Source: Plenodomus lindquistii (Eukaryota; Ascomycota; Dothideomycetes; Pleosporales; Leptosphaeriaceae). Taken from it: DNA of 64,000 nt. Positions 45,980 through 56,870 of the stretch are shown here, one piece after another. The translations under genes were made by a program, and so were the position numbers. The DNA is taken from assembly GCA_025504975.1 (NCBI GenBank), contig JANUWI010000009.1, positions 186,001-250,000 of the forward strand, given 5' to 3'. The notes under the pieces were generated by a model. The model worked only from the letters and a program-made list of their open reading frames with translations. It was not told the DNA's origin and did no database searches. Every line of letters begins with the position of its first letter. The stretch's first letter is position 1.

Positions 45980-46393
45980 TGTGGAGGAGTGCAGAGCGCG
46001 GGCATCGGGTTAAATCAAGGTTTCCCCACACAGGAAACCCGCGAGGCTAGCCCTCATTTCGGCAGGTCTGCCGGTCGAAAGCAGACCCGTCCACTATTGA
46101 ACGGTAGTTTGGCCTTGGGAATCATGGATAAATTATGGTGAAGTCCAATAGTCTGGGAAATACGGAAGGCATGCCATGTTGGGCGATTCGTAGGTGTGTG
46201 GTAGTGAGGGAACCTCCGACGCAGAACCAACCACGTCCGATCATTCACAACGTAGCACCCGTCAATCGGATTACTCTATGGCCACCAAGCGTTGAAGAAC
46301 CACCCAACGTACCAGAACATAGGGCCAGACTTTTCGAAAACTCTCGGTAGTCACTGCTCCCAATAGGAACTTTCAACAAAATCTCACAACACC
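45980..46393. promoter_or_regulatory. Divergent promoter of the Zn2Cys6 regulator and DUF2264 gene
   Basis: A 414-bp region serving both genes. At 46060-46073 it contains CGGCAGGTCTGCCG, two 6-bp inverted arms around a 2-bp centre. This gives a CGG-N8-CCG inverted pair, the form of site bound by dimeric Zn2Cys6 proteins. It lies 81 bp upstream of the regulator start and about 320 bp upstream of the DUF2264 start. Confidence 0.6.
46060..46073. promoter_or_regulatory. CGG-N8-CCG palindrome, candidate zinc-cluster operator
   Basis: CGGCAG and CTGCCG are exact reverse complements separated by GT. Placement inside the shared promoter of a Zn2Cys6 gene and its divergent neighbour makes autoregulation or co-regulation plausible. 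Binding is inferred. Confidence 0.5.
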
Positions 46394-48607
46394 ATGCCGC
46401 CGCTCCCAGGATTCTCAGACAACCCCTTCCAAACCCACACCGATTTCAAAACAGCATGTCTATCCCTCCTCCGAGCCCTAAAGCCCTACCAATCCCCCGG
46501 CGGCGCACGCATCAAGCTGCCCCTAGAGACCGGGACTCACTTCGACGACATCGCCGCCCAACTCGAAGGATTCGCCCGTCCCCTATGGGCCATTGGTACC
46601 CTCATGCACGCTGACATTCTCTCCCCCGAGGAGAAGAAAGAGCTAGTAGACCCCTACGTGCGCGGCCTGGCAAACGGCACCGACCCCAATCACGCTGAGT
46701 ACTGGGGTCCAGTTGTACTTCGAGACCAGCGAATGGTAGAAATGGAGATTATTTCTTTTGCGTTACTTGCAGCGCCTGATGCCATGTTTAATGCGCAGGA
46801 GGAGAAAGCAAAATACAATATAACAGCGTGGCTTAAGACGATCAATGGAAAGGATTTCCCGACTACGAATTGGCTCTGGTTCCGCGTAATGACCAATCTC
46901 GCGCTCATTAAGGTCTGCGGCGTACCGAGGGGTGATGTGGTTGATGCCATGAAGGCGGATTTAGATCTCATGGAGCGATTCTACCTCGGCGATGGGTGGG
47001 CTGCAGATGGGATATGGAGCGAGGATGGGCGGCAAGCAGACTACTACTCTGGAAGTTTCGCTATACAATTCTCACAACTGATATATGCGAGGTTTGCGGA
47101 GGATTTGGATCCAGAGCGGTGCGAGAGGTTTCGGGATAGGGCGGTTGAGTTTGCGGGGACGTTTTGGAGGTATTTTGATGGGAATGGTATGTCTTCACTC
47201 CTCTCCCTACCTTATCTTCCAGAACCCCAATCCCCTATCTCATAACCTTCCTTCTACCAACAACAAACCCTAACCACCCCTTCAACAGGCGCAGCCATCC
47301 CCTTCGGCCGCAGCCTAACCTACCGCTTCGCCCTGACCGGCTTCTTCTCCGCCCTCGCATTCTCCCTCATCCCTCCTTCCTCCCTCCCACCCCCCCTCTC
47401 CACACCCGGCACAATCAAACACCTCCTCCTCAGCCACTTCACCTACTGGCGGTCCCAGCCCTCCATCTTCGCCTCAGACGGCACATTAACAATCGGCTAC
47501 GCGTATCCAAACATGTACATGGCCGAAGACTACAACAGCCCGCAATCCGTATACTGGTGTTTGAAATCATTCATTGCGCTTGGCTTGTCTTCCACCCACG
47601 ATTTCTGGACACAGGACGCTACACCCCTTCCACTTTTGACAAAACATGAAGATAGAGTGAAGGTAGTGAGACAGCCACACCATGTCCTTGTCAACGGCAC
47701 AAACCATCATTATCTCCTCAACATGGGCCAATACTGTCCCTGGCCGCTTAAAGCGACAGAAGCTAAATACGGAAAATTCGCATACTCGTCGCATTTCGGC
47801 TTCTCCGTACCGACGGGTTCTTTGATCCAGCAAATTGCGCCGGATAGTACACTGGCGCTGAGTAGAGATGAGGGGGAAACGTGGCGTATGCCGTGGAGGT
47901 ATAATCATGGGAGTTTGCAGATTGGCAGCGCGAAGGTATGGAGTGGTGGGAGGGAAGTAGGCGCGGTCCCGACGATGAAGAGTGTGTGGAGGCCTTGGAG
48001 GGATGGCGGGGTGGAGGTACATACTACGCTTATCGCCCCAACGGCGAGGTGGCCGGATTGGTATGTTAGCCATCATCGCATTAAGCAAGCTGGGTCGAGT
48101 AAAGGGAAGATTCTTGCGGTTCAAGGGGGTTTTGCGATTCAAGGACGGGGTCAGGCGCGTGGGGGGGTATTACCCGCATTCACCGATACCAGCGCATTGG
48201 CTAGCGAAACGACGCAACGGTTCCCTGAAGGCACGGTGGTAGACTCAGATGGCGTACTCGTATGTTCTAATGCCGGAGCGAGCGGGCTACGCCATCTCGA
48301 TATGCACACGCGAGATCAACACACAGACAAGGTGTTTGAGTCTGTGACCCCAGACCTCCTCAAACCAGACGCGAATACGAATTTAATCTGGCAACGCACA
48401 CTCATTCCCACGATCAGACGCGAAACTAAGCCGGGCTTCCGCGAAGTCACGTTTGCAACGGCCGTTTTTGCGCTGGCGAGGACAGAGGATCGTGCGGATC
48501 GGTATGATAAGTTGGATATTGGGGGGCTGTGGGATGATGTACCTGTAGTGTCTGTGTCTGATGACTCAGACACATTGGCAGACGGGGAGTATATTCGCAT
48601 TGAGTAG
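46394..48607 (+). CDS. DUF2264 domain protein (possible glycoside hydrolase)
   Basis: Exons 46394-47186 and 47289-48607, joined in phase 1, give 703 residues. The N-terminal 370 residues match the DUF2264 layout, an alpha-helical barrel-like domain: FEGFARPLWA-like LEGFARPLWAIG, HAEYWGPV, TNWLWFRVMTNLAL and DGWAADGIWSEDGRQADYYSG. The intron falls at DGNG, before AAIPFGRSLTYRFAL. The C-terminal half has a beta-rich look with HFGFSVPTG and WRMPWRYNHG. No signal peptide is obvious, so it is probably intracellular. From memory, members of this family have been linked to a carbohydrate-active enzyme class; the substrate is unknown. Synonymous sites alternate between C-rich and G-rich blocks several times. 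Probably controlled by the divergent Zn2Cys6 regulator. Confidence 0.82.
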
Positions 48608-49634
48608 ATTTATCTACTGGAAGGGAAATACAAGGATGGGATGGTTACGGAATTTCACTTCTCTTGTCCTGTCTAACGATAATCAAACCACCTCGCCCTC
48701 CACCCTTCCTCTTCTTCCCCTCCTTTGCCCTCACACCCCGTCTGCCTCCTCTCCATCTCCTCTCACCGCTTCTCACGACACCCTTCCCCACACACCCTGC
48801 ATACCTCTTCAATCTTCCGCCCAACCTTCCCCCCACCCTCCCCGACCTCACAAGCACGACCAGACATCTCAGCCTCTGCGCAGCGGGTACGTGGAGATGT
48901 AGATGTAAATGTGGATGTGTGGGCGCAGTGGGGACATGATAGTGTCTGTGTTGTTGTTGGGGTTGTGCACATTTCTTGTTCGTTTATTAGTTCGTTTGTG
49001 TAGAAGGTGAGTCGAGTTGATTTTGATAGAACCTGGGACGGTGAGTTTGTGTAGATGGATGGATGGACGGTGCAAGTTTGGGGAGTTGTCAGTGTTTGAG
49101 CTTTAGAATAAGAATGGAGGGGGGTGGAGTTTTATACTGCCTGTGTGTGAAGAGCTTCTAATTGCTGAAAAGGGTATACAGTGGTTGATGTGTGGTTTTC
49201 AATAGGGCGGTGTGCAGGCAGGATCATGGCAGAAACGTTCATGTGCAGGTAGGTGATTAAATCACTTCATAAGTAATATCTTCCAAATTACCAGCATTTG
49301 AAACTTGTGGATGGATGGAAGGAATACATCTTCACACGTCAATGGCGATGAGTATCATGTGCACAAGAACAATTGTTGGTGTCACGAAAAGGTATCATAT
49401 TGCCGCTTTTCCAGCTATACTAGCTTAATCTCCCTTTCCCTTTCCCAGAATCCCAAGCTCAAGCTCAAGATCAAGATCAAGCTCAAGCTCATGGGGGCCC
49501 GAGCCAACAAGGAAAGAACACGCGCCGACGCCAAAGAAAATCTGGTCATCCTATCTACACATTTGATCATTAAATCTTTTTCCACATCCTTTCTTCATCA
49601 TCACCGTCTACGCTCGACACCACGAGAGACCAAT
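48608..49634. other. Convergent intergenic region with short repeats
   Basis: About 1 kb between DUF2264 and ILV5 3' ends. It has a strongly pyrimidine-rich tract at about 48670-48860 and a short aagctc/aagatc hexamer array at about 49454-49490. Open frames here (for example 48561-48902 and 49305-49928) are explained by skewed composition or overlap with ILV5. Confidence 0.5.
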
Positions 49635-51024
49635 TTACTTAGTGTTCTCGGGGCGCAGGGAGCGGACGGCCTTGCCAGCGCGCCAGATTTCAAGGTCGTC
49701 GATCTCCTTGAGCTCCTCGTTGTACTTCTCACGGTAGTCGGGCTGGCTGTTGTATTCGAGCGAGCGCTTGGTCTCGCTGCCGTTCTCGACCGAGGTGTAA
49801 AGGTCGTCGAAGACGGGCTTGAGCGCATCCTTGAAGCGCTTGCTCCAGTCAATGGCACCACGGCGGGCGGTAGTGGAGCACGCGGCGTACATGTAGTCCA
49901 TGCCGTGGGCACCGATCAAGGGGTATAGCGACTGTGTGGCTTCCTCGACGGTCTCGTTGAAGGCCTCGGAGGGGCTGTGGCCGCGCTCACGGAGAACCTC
50001 GTACTGGGCGAGGAACATGCCGTGGATACCACCCATAAGGCAGCCGCGCTCGCCGTAGAGGTCGGAGTAGACCTCCTTCTCAAAGGTGGTCTCGTACATG
50101 TATCCGGAGCCGACGGCGACACCGAGGGCGGTGGCCTTCTCCTTGGCCTTGCCGGTCACGTCCTGGAAGACGGCGATGGAGGAGTTGATGCCGCGGCCCT
50201 CACGGAAGAGGGAGCGGACGGTGCGGCCGGAACCCTTGGGGGCGACGAGGATGACATCGACGTCCTTGGGGACCTCGACCTTGGTGAGGTCCTTGAAGAC
50301 GGGAGAGAAGCCGTGGGAGAAGTAGAGAGTCTAGTCAAATTAGCTACTATAACCTTGAATACAGTCGTCTGAGGATGGCTTACCTTGCCCTTTGTGATCT
50401 GGGGCTTGATGTGGGGCCAGGTCTCGGACTGGGCAGCGTCGGAGAGGAGGTTCATGACAATGGTCGACTTGCCAATGGCCTCGTCAATGTCAAAGAGGTT
50501 CTTGCCGGGGACCCAGCCGTCCTCCTGGGCCTCCTTCCAGGACTGTCCACCCTTGCGTACACCGACAATGACGTTCAGGCCATTGTCGCGGAGGTTGAGA
50601 CCCTGGCCGTGACCCTGGGATCCGTAGCCGATAAGGGCAAGAGTGTCGTCCTTGAAGTATTCCTGAGGCCAATTATTAGCTGGTGATTCAGTTGAGATTG
50701 AGATTGATGCCACTGAGGCGGGGAAAGCACTTACAAGAAGCTTCTCCTTGGGCCAGTCAGCGCGCTCTGTCGTGCACTGTCAGCTTTCATTCCAATTGCA
50801 CCAAAATCTCGTAATTGCCTACCGTAGACAGTCTCCTTGGTGCCGGCGAAGTCAATCGTCTTGACACCACGAGTCTGCTGGAACTGAGCAGTCACAGCCG
50901 CCTTGGGAGCAGCCTTTGACGCACCCGCACGCAGAGCAGACACAAACGTGCGCTTCTGGGCGGGGGTGGCTACCAATTGCCTGGCAGTTTGGCGGAGAGC
51001 ACGAGCAGCTGGTCTTGAAGCCAT
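49635..51024 (-). CDS. ILV5: Ketol-acid reductoisomerase, mitochondrial
   Basis: Exons 51024-50823, 50766-50735 (32 nt), 50662-50384 and 50330-49635 give 402 residues, the usual length. It converts acetolactate and acetohydroxybutyrate to dihydroxy acids with NADPH and Mg2+, the second shared step of valine, leucine and isoleucine synthesis in the mitochondrial matrix. A presequence of about 50 residues rich in alanine, arginine and lysine is followed by VKTIDFAGTKETVY. The Rossmann motif is LIGYGSQGHGQGLNLRDNG (residues 88-106). The KARI catalytic domain follows with YETTFEKEVYSDLYGERG and a GIHGMFLAQYEVLRE helix. The tail ends RSLRPENTK. Yeast Ilv5 also helps mitochondrial DNA stability; whether this holds here is unknown. 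Confidence 0.96.
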
Positions 51025-51848
51025 TGTGAATGCGATGTGTGTGTGTGAAGGGGTCTCTTGATTTCAAAAGCAGTGTGGGACGAGGGGAAGTCGAGCTTTT
51101 AAAGTTTATTTGGGTATTTCTGGCTGGAATGATTTTGGACCACCCCGGAGCTCCAGCCTGCGTCTCCGAGCTTCGGATGCCAGGTGCTCGCGAGATGGGC
51201 CAATGGGAGAACAGGCTTTGACCGCTATCGTCATGCTAGCAGGGGAGCGAAAACTCATCGGGGAGGCAAACGCCTCTCCGAGAGGGCAGAGCTCCGCAAT
51301 AATGGAGTGATTGTGGGACAGTCATATGCGATACGCATGGGAAGCACCGAAGGCAATATGCCCGCTATCATCCACGAATCTTGGAATATCGACTGCACAT
51401 CTAGATTGTTCGTCTTCTTGTCATATCTAATGTGGCTGCATGGGCTCGCATAGGATGCAACGAACATCGGACGAAAACGGTGCGTCATACCACCAAAATC
51501 TGGGGTAGACATCATGTTTGACAAGACGTGTCACATGTTCACATTTGGCAAGGCATTCATGGCCCTAGCGGCTAGTCGTCGCGTGGTATATATATATATA
51601 TATGTATATACTCACACATGTACGCTGGTAGATCCAAAGGAGAGACGCCGACACTTTGACGCCGCGCTTCATATACACAAAACGCCATTCTCCCATACAC
51701 TCTATTGTAATGCCCGTCTCCGCGACTGATCAATCCTAGATCCTTAGGTGTTTCGTCTTGCGGTGCTGCAGACATCGTCTTTGCACCGCTTCGCATGCAG
51801 CATCTCAGCTACGTGCTTTATCTTGTGTGTGAAAGTGTCGGGCCGTAT
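51025..51848. other. Intergenic, ILV5 upstream and UBC12 downstream
   Basis: About 820 bp with no supported gene. A (TA)n tract runs at about 51586-51603. The ILV5 promoter must lie in the first few hundred bases. Confidence 0.5.
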
Positions 51849-52579
51849 TCACTTGAGCACCCGATCGAAGCTCTGTCCCTTCACGGTGCCACCTCCAAGC
51901 GATGCTCGTACGTTGCGCTTGAATCCTTCGCGATTCGCCTTGAGGTCTTCGGCGGCCTCCTTGTTCAGTGGGTCCGACGCGTTTGGTTCGAGGAAGAGGA
52001 ACTGCATTCTGTCAGCGTCCGTACCATATGCAGCCACTACATCCTGGTGTACGTACCTGCAGACCAACAACTACCGCGTTCAAGTTGAGCACCGGCTTCC
52101 AGTCCTCTCGCAGAATGTTCAAGCACACATTGCCCTCCAGATCAATGTTTGGGTGGTAGATCTTCTGCGTGCACTTGACCTTTGGTGGGTCGTGTGGAAA
52201 GTTCTGGTTGATTTTGAAGTCGAACTTGAAGCGGCCGCCCTTGTACATGCCCTCGTCTGGGTCGATGGTGAGTTCGAAGTTGAGGATATCGTCTGGGTTG
52301 GGGAAGTGCGTCTTCATCGTTGCGCCGAGGGACAGTTCTTCGAGATCTGGGTGTGGCTATTAGTACAACACGAGACGTGGCGGGGAGAAAAGTGTGGAGC
52401 GTGGTACCTTTCTGTGCGCGCAGTTGTGCGGGTGTCACCTTCTTCTTCTTGCTTGTCGCTGCCTCTGCTGCTTCATCTTGCTGCTGCTTCTTCTTCTATA
52501 CTGGCTGTTAGCATTCGAGTATTGGTACACTTCTTGCGCCTCCAACACGTGAACGTACCATGGACCATATTTTCATCAT
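51849..52579 (-). CDS. UBC12: NEDD8-conjugating enzyme Ubc12
   Basis: Exons 52579-52559 (21 nt), 52495-52408, 52346-52057 and 52001-51849 give 183 residues. It is the E2 that takes Nedd8/Rub1 from the Uba3-Ula1 E1 and passes it to cullins, activating SCF-type ubiquitin ligases. The N-terminal extension MMKIWSM followed by a lysine/glutamine run matches the family's E1-docking tail. The UBC fold has YKGGRFKFDFKI, the HPN motif at 101-103 and the catalytic cysteine at 111 in GNVCLNILREDWKP. The C-terminus FLFLEPNASDPLNKEAAEDL is characteristic of Ubc12. Transcribed divergently from RIB7. Confidence 0.95.
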
Positions 52580-53165
52580 CTTGGCGGTATTGTATGCACG
52601 AGGCTCTGGGATCTATATGAGAGGTATAGATTGTGTAGATAGGAAGGCGAGTCGGAGTGCGTTGTCAACCGTGGGGGCAGTCGGCGCAGAGTGAGGGAAC
52701 TAGGAGGCGATGTGCGCGACGCGAGGGAGATGAGGTAGCAGGAGCGGACCACAGGACAAACGCCAGAAACAGACAAACGCCTGGAATAGAAGAAGCGTGG
52801 AGAAACGTGTAAATGTTGGAGATACTGGGTTCAGGCACAGGCTGTCACGATCTCGGGAACAGTGACGAGCGTGGGGCGACGCCGCCGACCCGCCGATTGA
52901 CAAGATTGCTTAGTCAGATTGAGGGTCCGACTCAACCTTCCAGTACATGGGCAAGTGTCCTGCAGCCCGGAATTTGGGATTTTGAAATTTATTCTGCCGA
53001 GCAGTTTTCGAGACTACTTGGTAAGTCGAAAAAGTAAGCGTTTTGAGTAGTGCCATACTACAGATCAACAAGCACTCGGACATTTGACGCCATTGACATC
53101 CAATATACATGTCAACCCAACAGGACTGAAGACACCAAAGACGAGTTCACAATACAACACCAACA
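52580..53165. promoter_or_regulatory. Divergent promoter of UBC12 and RIB7
   Basis: 586 bp between the two start codons. No TATA box or known operator was evident. Confidence 0.5.
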
Positions 53166-53975
53166 ATGGCTACTCGCGACGCGCTCCAATTCTCCACATC
53201 CAACAGCCAGCAGATAGATCCATATCTCCCCAAGCCCGATCTAGGTCCTTTTCCAAAGCCTTTTGTAACCCTCACCTTTGCCACATCACTCGACAGTCAA
53301 ATATCACTCGCGCCAGGCGTACAAACTGCACTCTCCGGCCCAGATTCAAAAGCCATGACACACTATCTCCGCTCGAAACATGATGCTATCCTTGTCGGGG
53401 TCGGTACTGCCATTGCCGACGATCCTTCATTGAATTGCCGGATTGAAGGTGTCGGTGGCTATGGAGGCCAGAGCTTGGAAGGCCAGCCTATACCCGTAAT
53501 CGTTGATCCAAAAGGTCGATGGAATTTCTCTGGGGACCGTAAAGTGATACGGCTTGGACGAGAGGGGAAGGGAAAGGCGCCATGGATAGTCACGACAGCA
53601 CCTGTCGGCATCAAGCAGAAGACAGAATTCACGGATGCTGGCGTCAAAGGAATCGCTGTGCCTTTAAAGCCTGAGATGGCAGTTCTCGGATGGAGGGATA
53701 TCTTGACAGCGCTTGCACGCGAAGGCATCAGGAGTGTGATGATTGAAGGCGGAGGCAGGGTGATCAATGACTTGCTGTCCACGGAAAACTTTGATCTGGT
53801 TGACTCGGTCATCGTCACAATTGCACCGACATGGTTGGGCAAAGGCGGTGTACAGGTGTGTCCAGAGCCGCACGAGGAGGGAGGTACACGGCTTCCTGTG
53901 GGGAGGCTGACAGGTGTAAAGTGGGTTCCATTGGGCGAGGACGTTGTTCTATGTGGACGTCCCAAGCGAGCATAG
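53166..53975 (+). CDS. RIB7: 2,5-diamino-6-ribosylamino-pyrimidinone 5'-phosphate reductase
   Basis: An intronless gene of 269 residues. The enzyme reduces the ribosyl side chain of the pyrimidine intermediate to ribityl with NADPH, an early step of fungal riboflavin synthesis that precedes deamination. It has the RibD-C/DHFR-like fold signs: FVTLTFATSLDSQISLAPG near residue 33, HDAILVGVGTAIADDPSLN near 72, VIVDPKGRWNFSGD, and RSVMIEGGGRVINDLL near 190. The ATG follows CAACA. Its stop codon is only 58 nt from that of the convergent DUF218-type gene, so their 3' ends probably overlap. Confidence 0.93.
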   Translation: MATRDALQFSTSNSQQIDPYLPKPDLGPFPKPFVTLTFATSLDSQISLAPGVQTALSGPDSKAMTHYLRSKHDAILVGVGTAIADDPSLNCRIEGVGGYGGQSLEGQPIPVIVDPKGRWNFSGDRKVIRLGREGKGKAPWIVTTAPVGIKQKTEFTDAGVKGIAVPLKPEMAVLGWRDILTALAREGIRSVMIEGGGRVINDLLSTENFDLVDSVIVTIAPTWLGKGGVQVCPEPHEEGGTRLPVGRLTGVKWVPLGEDVVLCGRPKRA

Positions 53976-54033
53976 GACGGATCAAGTTCGTAATCGATCT
54001 CGCCATTCAAGATGTGTATGTTCCAATGTGGTG

Positions 54034-55128
54034 TCATGATTCCATGATACCGTGGCTCGATGCTGGGTCCAGAGCAGACCAAGGCAGCTCTTCTGGTACG
54101 CGTCCAGAGAGAAGCTCCTGAACGGCTTCCTCCATACCGTTCCCCAGTTCAACGAGACAGCCGTCGTCCCATCCACGCTGGAATCTCTTTTCGCCCAGTG
54201 ACTTGCCTAAACCCAGTGGATCTGACTTCCATGGCTCATACCCATACTGTTTCTCACCCTCAAGCGTGCTCTTGAGCTCCGGCCCAGACATGACTGGATC
54301 TATACCCTGAACCTGGATGCGATCTGCTGGCCATCTGATGGCAGGAGCATGCAGCTCCAGGAAACGTGCTGATTTGAATGCATGAGTAATGATTCGGATG
54401 TGCTTGGGGTAGGCTCCAGTAGTCTTCTTGAAAAGAATGATGCTAAAAAGAAGATTCTGAAGCGAGTCTGTCGCTTGTTCCTCGAGTAGCATATAGCCTT
54501 TGCTGAACATATGATGAGCGCGGCCCCCATGGAGATGACCATCGGCCAACTCCTCTGATAATGCAGCGTGATAGTAGGATCGCGCTTCGCTCATGTGGGT
54601 GTGCGAGCGCTTAGTTGCACCGCCGCTGAGGACTAGCAGGCTTGATGGAGGATGCTCCTGATCTGTTCCGATGGTGAGCGCATCCAGACCAGCTTTGACA
54701 TGCGCAAGGAACGTCTCATGCTCTCCTGGCTTTCCGGTCTCCTGATTTGACTTTTGGAACGGTGCTAGTAGCCAGTTGCTCTCATCGTGAGGGCTGTATA
54801 GGGGAAATTCTGGAATCTCAGCATCTGGCAGGAAAATGGCATGGCAGCAAACTATGATGAGGTTCTCAGCGTGAGGATAGCTTGGTGGAGGGACGACATG
54901 ATCTGGATGAACGAAGTCGGGATCTTCAGGCGTTTGCCAGTCCTGATTGACGTTTGCGTGTGCAGCATGCTCATCAGTCGTCGTTCTGACCGATATTCGG
55001 ATAGATTTTGATTTTGGTAAGCCTGACAGTGGTGCGTTCGAAGCCATCTGACGGTAACACAAGGATGGCCCTAGTTCTTGTTTTGTTTTCGCGTGAGAGT
55101 TTGAAACTGAAAGTGGTGAAATAATCAA
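54034..55128 (-). CDS. DUF218-type protein
   Basis: A single exon of up to 364 residues. The internal ATG at 55047 (MASNAPL) is a likely alternative start, giving 337. The core has ENLIIVCCHAIFL near residue 85, ESNWLLAPFQKSNQETG, SSLLVLSGGATKRSHTHMSE and a FSKGYMLLEEQATDSLQNLL segment, then RIITHAFKSARFLELHA. This is the order of the fungal DUF218 group (LVLSGG and EA.S motifs), with a Rossmann-like fold and no firmly known reaction. Bacterial DUF218 proteins have been linked to envelope and vancomycin sensitivity phenotypes; that may not transfer. No membrane segment is seen. Confidence 0.78.
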   Translation of the reverse strand: MIISPLSVSNSHAKTKQELGPSLCYRQMASNAPLSGLPKSKSIRISVRTTTDEHAAHANVNQDWQTPEDPDFVHPDHVVPPPSYPHAENLIIVCCHAIFLPDAEIPEFPLYSPHDESNWLLAPFQKSNQETGKPGEHETFLAHVKAGLDALTIGTDQEHPPSSLLVLSGGATKRSHTHMSEARSYYHAALSEELADGHLHGGRAHHMFSKGYMLLEEQATDSLQNLLFSIILFKKTTGAYPKHIRIITHAFKSARFLELHAPAIRWPADRIQVQGIDPVMSGPELKSTLEGEKQYGYEPWKSDPLGLGKSLGEKRFQRGWDDGCLVELGNGMEEAVQELLSGRVPEELPWSALDPASSHGIMES

Positions 55129-56870
55129 AGCTTATCTGATCTGGTCAGCATGCACAACGACAGAAGCTTTGGTGGTGCAGCTGGAACCAAAGCTCGCAAT
55201 GACGCAACCGACTTTGGACGCTCAATAACTTGCACCGAGAAGATCAGGAATCGCAGTTGAATATTGCGATGATGCTATTGGTGGATGGCGGTGGTGGTTG
55301 AAGGCGATTGTTGGGACCGATGACGGTAGGCGGGAGCATGGCTTCCTTCCCCTGCGCCACAGGTTTAGTCTGAATTGAGAGGAATGTGTGGGAAGCGACG
55401 AACATCAGATGAGGCATAACACAGAGCTTGTTTCGTGGATTCTATAACAACATCAACTCGTTGCATGGATATCATCACATTCTCACATGCTATCACTGCA
55501 TGCTAAATGCGGAGAAAACACACGGCCTGGTAGAAGTCAGAGCTGAGTCTGGCGCATGTCTGGTACTCAGCGGCTCTGACAGCGTCTGCTAGCTCTTGTG
55601 GCTGGACCGCCCACTTGGATCGAGACGGAAAACGGCCTTTTGCGAGCGTGTCTGTCATTTGTGTATGTTTATCACACTTGGTGTAGGCAGACATGTTGTA
55701 CAGGTGTTTCTTCTTGTCTTTGATAATAGGCACTGGGTCATGTAGCGGATGGGTCCACGGCGGAAATTTCAGGTCCCTTCTCCATACAATGTTTGGACCC
55801 TGCCGAGATGTCAGCCGTTACTGGCGCCCCAACGTGAATGTGGGCGTACCAGTAAGCGCAGAAGGGAATCGCTGACGGCCAACAAGATGCTGTGCTCACC
55901 ACACTCAGACTCCATGTCTAATCATGGCCCCTGGTGTGTGATTGATGCACTTGCGCAACCATGGTAGTCTTGGATGTATTACAGGCAGGCCCAATACGTG
56001 ATGTGATGTACATGAGATGAATGTAACCCTACAACTACAGAAAGTATGGAGACGGATTTGCACTGGGGTAGAGGCTTCGCAAATGGGCCGAAGGGGTTGA
56101 AGTTGCTGACGTTGGCCATGGGGAGGGCTAGCTGAAAGGAGCAGCAAGCCACACGCCCAAATTTGCAAACTTTGTTCTTCAAGTCGAGTGTTGAACACGA
56201 CGTCTCGGGAGAGGCGTCAAGCGGCGGTCAGTATGCAGCATTGTTGGAGGCAGGCGTGCCATGCAGGCTGAGAGTAGTTGGAGCAGATGATGCTACCGTG
56301 GTCGGGAGAGGCGATGAGGTTGGTTTTTGCATTGAGGCTGAGCATAGCGGATCATGGCGAGGCTCTAAATATAGAGGGCGTCGCAGCTACCAGTATGTAG
56401 GACGCCACACGTGCCCCGTTGGCCAGGATGTACGGCCGCGAGGTTTGCCATTCATTCAAGAGCACGACGACGGCCTGGTCTTTCCCAATTATTACTTGGA
56501 CACGAATCCCTTGTTGTCGAAAAGGAGAGGCCGTTACACATTCCTACCGTGTTTCATCGAGCCAGCTAGCGCGCCTTCCCCACCAGTGCCATCGCGCCTG
56601 CCTGCAGGGGGATTAGGCTACTCTTCGCTTCGCTCGCTCGCAGCTCGCAGCCCTGGCCATTGCCGACTTTCTCCTCGTCCTGCTCCTGCCTGTCCTTGTC
56701 TTTATCAAGGCACATCCCCAGCGGTGCGCCTGACCTGCCTTTGCCTCTTCCATCTCGCCATCGCGACATCTCCACCACCACCACCACCACCCCACCCTCC
56801 CTCTCGCCGCCTTCCCCCAGCTCCATCCCCACCGCCATCTCCTGTGCCCGCCCGTGGCCTGCCGCACGTC
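55129..56870. other. Long leader/promoter region of the chitin synthase gene
   Basis: About 1.7 kb between two divergent genes. No supported gene. The last 700 bases are very C-rich on the plus strand, with CCACCA runs near 56770-56800, which produces long but unconvincing open frames on both strands (56163-56927 and 56613-57476). It probably holds the chitin synthase promoter and 5' leader. Confidence 0.5.

Noticed and set aside
49305..49928. 207-codon plus-strand frame with regular leucine/valine stretches.
   Set aside because: Its second half is the antisense of the last ILV5 exon.
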